NCBI GenBank assembly: GCA_946902985.2
Contig: OX336398.1
Coordinates: 236,080,362 to 236,144,361, forward strand
Source of the DNA: Meconema thalassinum
Taxonomy: Eukaryota > Arthropoda > Insecta > Orthoptera > Tettigoniidae
Direction of reading: 5' to 3'
DNA length: 64,000 nt
The notes beneath the pieces are model-generated. The model saw nothing but the letters and a program-made list of their open reading frames with translations. It was not told the DNA's origin and did no database searches. Positions 53,045-62,026 of this stretch are shown here, piece after piece. The position numbers were made by a program, and so were the translations under genes. The number at the start of each line of letters is the position of its first letter. Within the stretch, counting starts at the first letter, position 1.

Positions 53045-53189
53045 AATAAATAAAATTCCTTTACGTTTCGTGAGGAACCTTGCCTCCTTTTTCAATGGAT
53101 CAAAACAATATGGCCAAAGAATTTCTGTCAATGAGCTTACAGAAAACTAGAGAAGTTCCTCAGTTCGACACCAGAGCTGCCAGAAGTAC

Positions 53190-53450
53190 TGTATGGACCT
53201 TGGTAGAAGAACGCGCCATATTAAGTATAGGTGCGTAAAGAGTAGTATGGAAGGAGAAGGAAAAGGGGTGGGGAAATTGAGACTCTTCGAAGAATGAGGG
53301 TGTCCAAGGGGTGGATGGGAGGGGTAGATATAAGGAAACGAAACAAAAGGGGTAGTATTGAAAAACTCACAGATTCCATTACTAAAAGGAGACTGAAATG
53401 TTATGGTCACATATTAAACAGAATGGGAGACAATAGACTACAAGTGGTCC
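53190..53450 (+). pseudogene. LINE ORF2 C-terminal scrap
   Basis: 'LTDSITKRRLKCYGHILNRM' matches the 'IRKRRLKFYGQVHKM' region of the 62-kb LINE. It is short and broken. Confidence 0.6.
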
Positions 53451-53727
53451 TTCATTGTCTGCTGTGTGTAATCCAGGCAAATGCTGATAAAGTAATAAGG
53501 CCATGATCACCTCCTTCCCAATTCTAGCCAAGTACACGGGCTCATGACCATTCCCGAGGTCCTAAATGAACCAACAACCTCTTCCCAGCTTTGCTACCCC
53601 GTTCCAAACCCAGTAATCTAACTAAAAAATCGCAGTGTTAACTGCTAATACGGGTTCTTGGAGTCGACTTGTTCGCAAACAGAGGTTTGCAGACTAGACT
53701 GGGATAAACAGTCTCAAATGAAAATAT

Positions 53728-53907
53728 CAAATACTATGATAAAATGGTCCGGTTTGCTCAAATCATAATTGCCAGTGTTTCGCCCCAGTGTACCATTGGG
53801 CTCGTCAGTTGGTATGGTACACCTCACCTAGACGCGTGGCTAGCACATACTGAGCATTACGAGACACAAAATACATGTAGTATTAACGTCACGAGTAATG
53901 CCAATGA
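53728..53907 (-). repeat. Partial copy of the hammerhead-bearing 308-bp unit
   Basis: Sequence from 'gataaaatggtccgg' to 'cacgagtaatgccaatg' follows the 45.9-kb monomer with moderate divergence. It includes the ribozyme at 53771-53840. Confidence 0.65.
53771..53840 (-). ncRNA. Hammerhead ribozyme, diverged second copy
   Basis: On the minus strand: GCCACGCGUC with cleavage triplet GUC, stem I UAGGU / ACCAA (one mismatch), core CUGACGA, stem II GCCC / GGGC, GAAA, then CACUGGC. Stem III needs one bulge and one mismatch. Bases that differ from the first copy fall mostly in loops. Confidence 0.6.
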
Positions 53908-54058
53908 AAATGTATGTAAATCCATACGATATACTCGTATGTATATACTTGGCCATTCAGCCGTTGCCCATGGTTCACGAACCAGGACATGACTACACCT
54001 TGAACAAATTCCTGTTAACAGTGCCTAATTTCAACTCTTGGGGTTCACACTGCCGTAG

Positions 54059-54921
54059 CAGGGCCGTCGCGAGAGGAGCGGTCGCGCCAGGCCCCGCGCT
54101 CAGAAAGGCCCCGCGCTCAGAAAGGCCCCGCGCTTCACGCCATTTTCTTTTTCATAAATGAAAAAAATAAAGATAGTGTATTTGATTCAGTACAGCCCAA
54201 AGTAAAATAAGCCAACAATATAAAATATGCTGTGTTTGTATGGTTTGTCAGTTTGTTGACAAAAATTGGGTCGGGCCTCGAGTTTTTGGAGGTACACGAC
54301 ACTACGGGAAAGGGGTTAGCTTAGGTTTTAGAGGGAGTATTGGAGGATAATGATCTTGATATCATGGGCTGTAGGGGACAAGGGTATGACAACGGTGCTA
54401 ATTGAAGGCCAAGTATAAGGGATTGCAGACGCGAGTAAAAAATATTAATAAACAAGCAATGTTCATTGCATGTGTTGCACATAATCTTCACTTACTTTTG
54501 GGTGACATGGTTAAATGCAATAAGGACGCTATGACGTGTTTTGGTATAGTTCAGCGTCTGTACACTTTGTTTGTAGCTTCCACGGAAAGGTGGGACATTT
54601 TGTGCGAACTATGTCCTGGCCTCCTTACACTAAAAATCTTTATCTAACATGAGATGGGAATGTACAATTGACAGTGTCAAGTCCATCAGGTACCAGTTAG
54701 GCAAAGTAAACGAAGCTCTAGAAAGAGTGGCAGAAATTACCAAAGATCCTGTTACCCGGTCAGAGGCCCAATCTTTGTTGCTTCATACAAGTTCGTATGA
54801 ATTTGTTTTAAGCCTCGCTATCTGGTACGATATGTTATTTTCTGTGAACTCAACAACTAAAACCCTTCAATCTGAGAAGAAGTCGTTAGATACGGCTTTA
54901 ACCGAACTTCAGGGCCTTAAG

Positions 54922-54952
<31 letters not shown>

Positions 54953-56212
54953 TCACAACACTGGCTTTAACAGTGCAATGTCCACCGCTAGAGAAATAAT
55001 GGAAAATTTGGGCTACGCAAAGAAATTTTCTATTCGCCGTCAGGGCACTCGCTAAAGGTGAAAATAAATTTCGGGTAAATTACTTTTTGTCTGTCGTAGA
55101 TACTGCACTGAGCTGCGTAGAAAATAGATTTAACGTAGTTAATTATTTTTTGGAACACTTTGGATTTCTTTTCGATCCTTCCAAGCTTTCCAATTTGGAG
55201 GAAAAGTAATTGAAAGACCATTGTCAAATACTCTCTAATTTTCTGAACGACGGGGAGCTTGAAGATTTGGATGCAGAAGATCTTTTTCTGGAGCTATAAT
55301 TATTTAGGTACGCTGTTCCGACATCTGTAAAAAGTGCTTTAGGTGCACTACAGTACTTAGCCCCGATAAAGGAGTCCTGTCCTAATTTAACGACGGCCTA
55401 TCGAATTATGCTTACAAATCCTATAACGGTTGCTTCGGGGGAAAAGAGTTTTCCCATTCTGAAACTAATCAAACACTACTTGCGATCAACGATGGCGCAG
55501 GAGCGTCTGAACGGTTCGGCTACTCTGTCAATCGAATGTGAAACGGCCAAAAAATTAGAAATGAACGATTTAATCAGCACTTTTGCCCTAGCAAAGGCCC
55601 GTAAACCACCCTTTACATGGATAAAAAGCTCTAAATTTTGAACAAAAAACAGAAATTATTTTAAAAAAGGCTGCCTTGTAAACCATGTTATATCTCGAAC
55701 AAAGGGGCCGTTCAGCTCATATTTATCGGTGAAAGTGGACTTGTAGCACTTTCAGTAGTTTAGTTTATGAAAAACTTTATAGCCGTAGAAATGTTGAAAT
55801 ATGTAAACGTGATTGCGTATTATTATTAATTTTGTGCGTTTGGGTAAGAAAGTACATCAAGCACATGCTTCGTTTTCCATAATATATTATTTATGCCCAA
55901 AAAATTACCTGTGTTAGCTCATTATATCAGGTTTCCATTGATATTGCTTGTTGCTTTTATCTGATCAGGTGCATCCTGTATCCAATTTTATGCTTATCCT
56001 ATTTGTTGAGGTTTGTTTAGAAACTAAAAATGTAATAAAATGAGTTTTAACTAGCCTAAAATTGTAATTTCTTTTAAAACATCACTCCTCGTACAACACA
56101 GCCACTTACAGTCTAAAATTTGCATTTACTACCCCCCACCCCGCGTACTCATGCCTACTAGGCCCCGCGCACATTCTCGCGCCAGGCCCCGCGCACTCTC
56201 GCGACAGCCCTG
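54059..56212 (+). mobile_element. hAT element with decayed transposase
   Basis: Ends CAGGGCCGTCGCGAGAG and, inverted, CAGGGCTGTCGCGAGAG. The 8-bp TSD TGCCGTAG is at 54051-54058 and 56213-56220. Repeated 'ggccccgcgctcagaaa' words lie at the left end. Transposase pieces are at 54402-54650, 54649-54945 and 55408-55641. A T run of about 26 lies at 54921-54946. Confidence 0.9.
54402..55641 (+). pseudogene. hAT transposase fragments (ZMYM1/Ac-like)
   Basis: Reading frames show 'ACVAHNLHLLLGDMVKC', then 'STERWDILCEL', 'MRWECTIDSVKSIRYQLGKV' and finally 'TVASGEKSFPILKLIKHYLR' with 'QERLNGSATLSIE'. The last is the C-terminal hAT dimerisation region. The zinc-finger N-terminus and several linking parts are lost or frameshifted, so it cannot be active. 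Confidence 0.85.
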
Positions 56213-56224
56213 TGCCGTAGTAAT

Positions 56225-56460
56225 GACAATAAGTCGAATACTATAGACATAAATGTACTTGGGGCTGATGAACACGGTATCAGATCGTCAGTAGAGAGCA
56301 ATGATTCTAAAATTGTCTGGAGTCTTTTTAGGATGTGTTCTATTTCATCATGATCTGTTGCCCTATCATTTTGCTGTATAAAATTAACAAAGCGTGTGAC
56401 ATTGGAGCGCTGAGTCGTGCGTTTTCTTTTTAGAACGTTTAGTTGTTCCCTTTCAGTCAT
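56225..56460 (-). pseudogene. LTR-retrotransposon gag N-terminal relic
   Basis: The minus-strand frame from 56460 has a 'LKRKRTTQRSNVTRF' start and a helical Asp/Glu/Leu-rich stretch like the DUF1759-type gag region of BEL/Pao (and some gypsy) elements. It is interrupted at about 56220 by the hAT insertion. Its continuation was not recognised beyond 54050. Confidence 0.45.
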
Positions 56461-56624
56461 TCTGAAGGGATGAGTGAACTATCTTATTGGAGAACGGGAT
56501 TAATATCTTTGCAATGCAAAGTTTAGCAGAGAGTTACGTGAATGGTCTGTAGATGGCACCACTTGTGAGACAATCGTTCGTGGATTTAGTTATGCAGCAG
56601 AATAAATAACCTCAACAAATCAAT

Positions 56625-56974
56625 GTATGTATGTCTACCCCTTATTATTCCCGTTTTCCAACGGGGTCGGGGATGAGATGCGATGGTTTTCACGGCCGGA
56701 TGCCCTTCCTGACGACAACCTCACGAGAGGAGTTAATGAGAGATGAAATGAATGATGGTGAATGAAACTGGGCAAGGATGTGGAAGGAAGCGGCCGTGGC
56801 CTGTCAGAAGGTACCGTCCCAGCATTTGCCTGGTGTTGAAAATGGGGAAACCACGGAAAACCATTTCAAGGACGGCCGACGGTGGGGCTCGAACCCACGC
56901 ATCTACCGAGTCAGCAGAGAGCTTGGCCCCATGACCTAATGCTGCGCTTTAGCCAGCGTAGCCACTACCGTCGG
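56625..56974 (-). mobile_element. SINE7, tRNA-derived, 18-bp TSD
   Basis: The head on the minus strand is 'ACCGACGGTAGTGGCTACGC', with B box GGTTCGAGCCCC. The 3' end is 'ccaacgggaataa'-like on plus (56640-56665). The TSD TAACCTCAACAAATCAAT is at 56607-56624 and 56975-56992. Confidence 0.9.
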
Positions 56975-56992
56975 TAACCTCAACAAATCAAT

Positions 56993-57371
56993 AGTAATAT
57001 ATATTCGCTTATAGGATGCTACTGAATTAGTTATTCATATCACAGAATGAAAAACTGTAGTATTTATCGTGAGTCGTGAACTATCCTAAAGCCGTTGGGT
57101 TATGTGTGAACTAGTGGCATTGTCCAGTACGTCGTGAAACACTACTTACTTAATTTTTCTTCTGAGATGTTTTAAGATCTTGGTAAATTTTAATTGTATT
57201 TAGCGTACCTGGAACAAATCGGTTGGTTTTCGGCACCAATATGTGGATTACACCAATAAATAAACCGTGACATAATCAGCCACGTTATTATATTTTTGCT
57301 TATACAAAGGTGAATCGAAAAAGAATAAACAAGGAGCGAAGAAAGAGAGGCATATACGAAGAACTCGCTAC
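56993..57371. other. No recognisable gene
   Basis: AT-rich DNA with no family match noticed. Confidence 0.35.
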
Positions 57372-57905
57372 AACAGTTCTTCAGTTCTCCACACACGGTG
57401 TCCAAAGTCTCTAACAAGGGAAGTATCAGGTAAAACAGGTCGAAAGCTATCTTGAAACGATATGGACGTAATCGTTGTACTACAATAGGACACGGTGCGG
57501 AAAATCAGCTGCCAGATTAAACTGCAAGGCTCCGAAATCGTACCTAACATCCTGGTACGCTGGCATAACGCCTGGTGGAGCTGGACATCCTTGCGGCATT
57601 CGGAGTAGTAGCGAGGCGGGGCGTATATGCTGACTGCTGTATGCGGCTGCTACCCATCGGCCTTGATCGTTCGGACCGTCAGGGATGTCCCTTCCAACAT
57701 GTACGATACTCGCTACTTCCCATTGATTTATATGAGAGATTCACTATATAATTTCGGAGCCTTGCAGTTCAACCTGGAGGCTCATTTTCCGCACGTTGTC
57801 CTCTTATAGTACAACGATTGTGTCAACAAAGTTTCAAGATAGGTTTCCACCTGTCTTACCTGAAAATTTGTGTCACTGGTCGGATAACCTTGGTCTGTCC
57901 TTTTT
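57372..57905. repeat. Inverted repeat, ~150-170-bp arms
   Basis: Left arm 57372-57548 ('ggacacggtgcggaaaatca', 'actgcaaggctccgaaatcg') is the inverse of about 57756-57905 ('atttcggagccttgcagttc', 'gttgtcctcttatagtacaa'). The spacer is about 210 bp. The arms are diverged. Confidence 0.7.
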
Positions 57906-58149
57906 GGAACGCTGCGCTATTCTCTGCTGCCCTCAATATTCGGTCAGACTGAGGCTAGTTCCCACAGCCTGCATCTTGGCGTATTCCCAAGCCGAAAGTG
58001 ATGCTTCACTGAAGATGTCGTGTTCAGTGTTGAGGCGAAATATTGGCGTTGCTTCGTGTCGTAGTGCCAGTTTTGTTGTCCCTCCTCCATTGTTTCCCAG
58101 ATGTTAGAGACTTAGCTTCGTGTGCTAGCGGCAGGGGATCCTCTTCTTG

Positions 58150-58345
58150 TTAGCCTGTTCTCACTGCTTTGCTTTTGAGTAATGTAATTGCTTCCCTTTC
58201 TTATTCTCCACCTTTCTCTTGTAGCGTTTATCTTTCTCAGCATATTTCCCTCTAAATCTATTTGCCTCCTCCCGCTTTCTTTCCTTCAAAGGTTCTTCCT
58301 CCGTCAAATGTTTTACCATCCCAATTCTATTCTTTTCTCTTCGAA
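58150..58345 (-). pseudogene. Lys/Glu-rich C-terminal coding relic
   Basis: A minus-strand frame reads 'MVKHLTEEEPLKERKREE' and 'FRGKYAEKDKRYKRKVEN', ending at a TGA near 58165-58170. An in-frame stop lies upstream at about 58355. Its Lys/Glu/Arg composition resembles the translated 12-residue repeats just upstream on the same strand, so the two may be parts of one decayed gene. I do not recognise the family. Confidence 0.35.
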
Positions 58346-58429
58346 TGTCTTATCTTTCTAATCCTATTCATTTCCCTTCAACTGTCTTCCCCTTCCTCCA
58401 GTTCTTTGTCCTTCTATACTAGAGGTTAT

Positions 58430-59185
58430 CATTCTCTTCGAATAAGTTGCCCTTCAAAGGGATATGTTTGCTCAGGCGCTTTCCCTTCAAGATTTCTCCT
58501 CGAGCTCTTTCTCCTGCATAAGGATGTGTTTCTCTTCCAGTTCTTTGGTTTTTACACGGATATCTTTCTTAGTTCTTCGCTCTTTTGAGGGAGTATCTTC
58601 CTCCTCTAGTGCTTTGCTCTTCAAGAGGTCATCTTTTTCCTCGGAAGCTTTGCCCTTCCAAAGGATATTTTTTGTCCAGCTCCTTGTCCTGTCTTAGGTT
58701 GTATTTCTCCTCCAGTTCTTTGTCCTTTACAAGGTTGTATTCCTACACTCAGACTTTGCCCTTCGAGATGTTATCTTTCTCGTCAGATACTTTGCCCATC
58801 AAAAGAATATATTTTTGTTCAACTCTTTGCCCTATACTAGGTTGTATTTTTCCTCAAATTCTTTGTCCTTTACAAGTTTTTCTTTCTCTTTTAGTTCTTT
58901 GATCTTGTTTCTGCAATTCTTTGCCTTGCATGAGGTTATATTTCTCCTTCGTTTCTTTGCCCTGCTTAAGGTTATATTTCTCCTTCAGTTCTTTGTCCTC
59001 TACATTGTTATCTTTCTCTTTTACTTCTTTGCTCCTTGAGGGTGTCATTCTCCCCTAGCGCTTTGCCCTTGAAGAGGTTATCTTTCTTATCGGGTACATC
59101 GCCCTTCTAAAGGATATCTTTTCTTCAATTCTTTGCCGTGCGTAAGGTTATATTTCTCCTTCAGTTCTTTGCTCCTCCCGCACGA
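58430..59185 (-). repeat. Degenerate 36-bp (12-codon) tandem repeat, Lys/Glu-rich on minus strand
   Basis: 'ctttgccctt'-type words recur at about 58611, 58647, 58681, 58716, 58752, 58788, 58823, 58859 and 58895, a period of 34-36. On the minus strand the best-preserved part (58854-59048) translates as repeats such as KELKEKYNLKQG and KETKEKYNLMQG. About 20 units are present, with indels that break the frame elsewhere. It could be an exon relic of a coiled-coil or repeat protein, or a satellite. Confidence 0.7.
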
Positions 59186-59559
59186 TTGGCGCTGGATATT
59201 CCATGACGTAGCAACTGTCTCTTGAGATCACATCATCCCATAATTAGCTTAATAAGCCATCAAGACACGCCACGGACTGCCTCCTCCGGTATTTTGTTCA
59301 GGACTCGCAGTGTCACGTTTTAATTAACCAGATATTCCAAACGGAGATAAGTTACAAATCTGAATAAACAACGTCATATTATACAAGTGTCAACATGTGA
59401 CAAAAGTTAGGTATAATGTCACGAAAGATATTCCCTGGTGTAATGAATGAGATTGGTTTATACAAAGACCTCCATGATATAAACTCAGAGAGTATTGCAA
59501 TTTTAAAAGTTATTATTAAAAAGAGAACTCGTAATTTCTTTTTAGGTTCGACGATGTCG
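59186..59559. other. No recognisable gene
   Basis: No open frame or repeat match beyond short words was noticed. Confidence 0.35.
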
Positions 59560-60345
59560 AAATGTAAATATTATATGTCAGAAAACTGTATCATAATGGG
59601 GGTCATTAAAGTACAAGATTCCATTATAAAACAGTATCTCCAACCAATCGTAGCTCATTCATTGACCAATTAGGTAAGGATAGTTTCACACATGCGCTCA
59701 AAATCCAACATGTCGGGCATGAATAACATGATTTGAAAGTTGACAATGTGTACCGGTATCGGATCAACCATTGTAGTTACAATCCCAAACACAAAGACAA
59801 AGTCAGCACGAATCTTTACGGTGACAGGAATATTATGAAAAATGCATGAAATTTAGGAATCTAAGTCCAGATGTTTGCAACACACCATCCTTGTGCCCTA
59901 GCCTATACCGACATGGAAAGTGTGTACCGTTCGTTTCCATAACAAACTGCAGAATATTGCAAAAAGCACTGTACCTTAATATCCGCAACGTCAATTTCTA
60001 CACAGGGCATTGCATTCGTAGGATTTCGCTGCTGTTAATATAAACACACTTGAACGTCATAGTGCAGAACGGCAGGCTGTAACCATATGGCATTGCCAAG
60101 CAGACAGAGCGCATGCGTGGTTCAGAGAACTTGTATAGCACAGACAGCAAACTCAGCGCTTGCACTCCGATCACTAAATTCAAGTGACTGAATCTTGACA
60201 GATATTTATGAATAGTTCTGTTCGAACATAAAATAATATAAAATAAAGTTATAATTATCGTCGAGCATAAACAGTCGTATGCAACTCGCCTATAATGGTA
60301 ATAAAGACTCTCGTATGGAAATTATAAAAACGAGCGAATTTTAGG
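59560..60345 (+). repeat. Dispersed repeat shared with 21735-22210
   Basis: 'tatatgtcagaaaactgtat', 'atttatgaatagttctg' and 'gtatgcaactcgcctataat' correspond in reverse to the 21.7-22.2 kb region. The right end carries one arm of the hairpin seen there. Confidence 0.6.
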
Positions 60346-61540
60346 TGGTAATGCATGGATACAATTTGAACGTTCAGACCGATTATATTAATCTCTACAT
60401 ATTATGAAACAAAGTTCCCGATTCTTGGATGTCACGGGTAATCTCGAGAACCACTGCATGGATTTTGATGTGGTTTTCACCATTCTGTAACGGGTATCTC
60501 TAGGAAGGTTTCTGTAGAAAATAATTTATTTATGACCAAAGGAAGCCGAGCAGTAACGATTTCAGTGAAAAAGTCGAAAAGAAACTTGGCGCCCTTGTGC
60601 TTTTAAGCTTACGCTGGGCAAACTGTTAAAATATCTATATACTATGAGTGTAAGAATTGTTCAACATGAAAAGTTTTACAAAAAAGTCCGTGAGAGCATA
60701 TCTCTATCTTCAATACATCACCCACTATAACTGCTTTTACGTTTTCATTTCTCCCAACAATCTCCACTCAATTACTGTGGCGACAGTTTACGAGCCAGCT
60801 AGGAGCGAGCCTATCACCCCAGTTACAGCCTAGCTATCGGGCGAGCCTTTCACCCCAGATATAGCCAGCAGCAAACCGTCGAGGTGTTCAGTTAAGACTT
60901 CAGAGAAGAGTGGTTGTGTTTGGAGTTTCCCTGGAAGTGCAACTCGGCTTTTCTTCATTTCGTCTGTAAACGTTTCGTTCCGCAAAATACACTGTCAAGT
61001 TCAGATTGGACGGAAGAGAGATTTGTCTTTCATGCACCTCGCCATTCTTAAATTACGTCTGACAAGAATTCGTTGCACATGCATCTCCATGATAATTAAT
61101 AGTCCAGTCAGTGATTTTAACCCATCATGCTGAGATGTAAAACGGATATAGAACGTAGTTCATTGACATAGTAAAAAGCGATTATCACGTAATGCATTCA
61201 TAACTGGATGCTAGTATTAATATAGAATGGAGTTACTTCTGTCTTGCACCAAAATATTAAAAATAAGTTTCAATATCTGAGAGTATCTCTGCATGACAGG
61301 AGCCATGACAAACAGCATGGACTGAAACTAACCGGGATCTCCGTCATTTCACAAACTCCATTTGTGTATATGGCTTTATGCAAAACTGCACTTTATAAAG
61401 TGCAGAACTGTGTCGCGTCAAGTGCGCATAACAGTAGAGCTGGGCGGGAAGTTTCTCGCACAAAACCTCTAGTTATTATGATTCTTCTTCTTCTTGCTTC
61501 GTTACGGTCAACTAAGGACCACGTCATGTCAACTGTTTCT
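60346..61540. other. No recognisable gene
   Basis: The stretch 60400-60640 ('ggtaatctcgagaaccactg', 'ggaagccgagcagtaacg') has the wording of non-autonomous Helitron-type repeats but has no defined ends. The remainder shows nothing recognisable. Confidence 0.35.
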
Positions 61541-61985
61541 TCTGCATTTTAATGTTGGCCCAGAAGGCCTACTCTTCTTTCGCAATCAATGTTGCTCCTT
61601 TCTCTCTGTCGTTCACGCCTTCCCGGTCTTCAGTTTCGGCTTAAGTTGAAAACTCCGATGTTTTTGAAGTTTTTCCCTAACTGGGCCACGCTTCTGGATA
61701 TCTTCACGTGTTATCCCAATCTCCAAAAGATATTTCTCTACTTCACTGAACCAGGCCCCCTTTACCTTTTTCTCATAGAGAAAAGCAAAAATTCGGTTGG
61801 ATAGCCGTGTATACTTCATTCGGGTTATAAGTCCAAAGAAAAAAATCCTCATTTTCCACATCACGCAGTTATCTTCTCTACGTGTGTGTACAACTCTTGG
61901 TTGTAGCGTCTTCGGAACTCACCGTGTTCTTTGACTGGACCCACGATTTTCCTCAAAATCTTCCTTTCCTTGGTCTCCAGTTTTT
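61541..61985 (-). pseudogene. LINE ORF2 C-terminal fragment
   Basis: 'KMRIFFFGLITRM', 'RLSNRIFAFLYEKK' and 'FSEVEKYLLEIGITREDIQK' parallel the end of the neighbouring LINE ('RRLKFYGQVHKM', 'RLSKRILNLAL', 'EIHEDLQEMGV'). It abuts that LINE's 3' tail. Confidence 0.75.
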
Positions 61986-61994
61986 TCCATTATG

Positions 61995-62026
<32 letters not shown>

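Noticed and set aside
57990..58065. Hammerhead-like 'ctgaagatgtcg ... ggcgaaatattggc'
   Set aside because: It has CUGAAGA and GAAA words, but the bases that should form stem II do not pair and no cleavage site is placed.
58262..59039. Plus-strand Ser/Phe/Leu-rich open frames
   Set aside because: They are the antisense of the Lys/Glu-rich 12-codon repeat, where the minus-strand reading is more protein-like.
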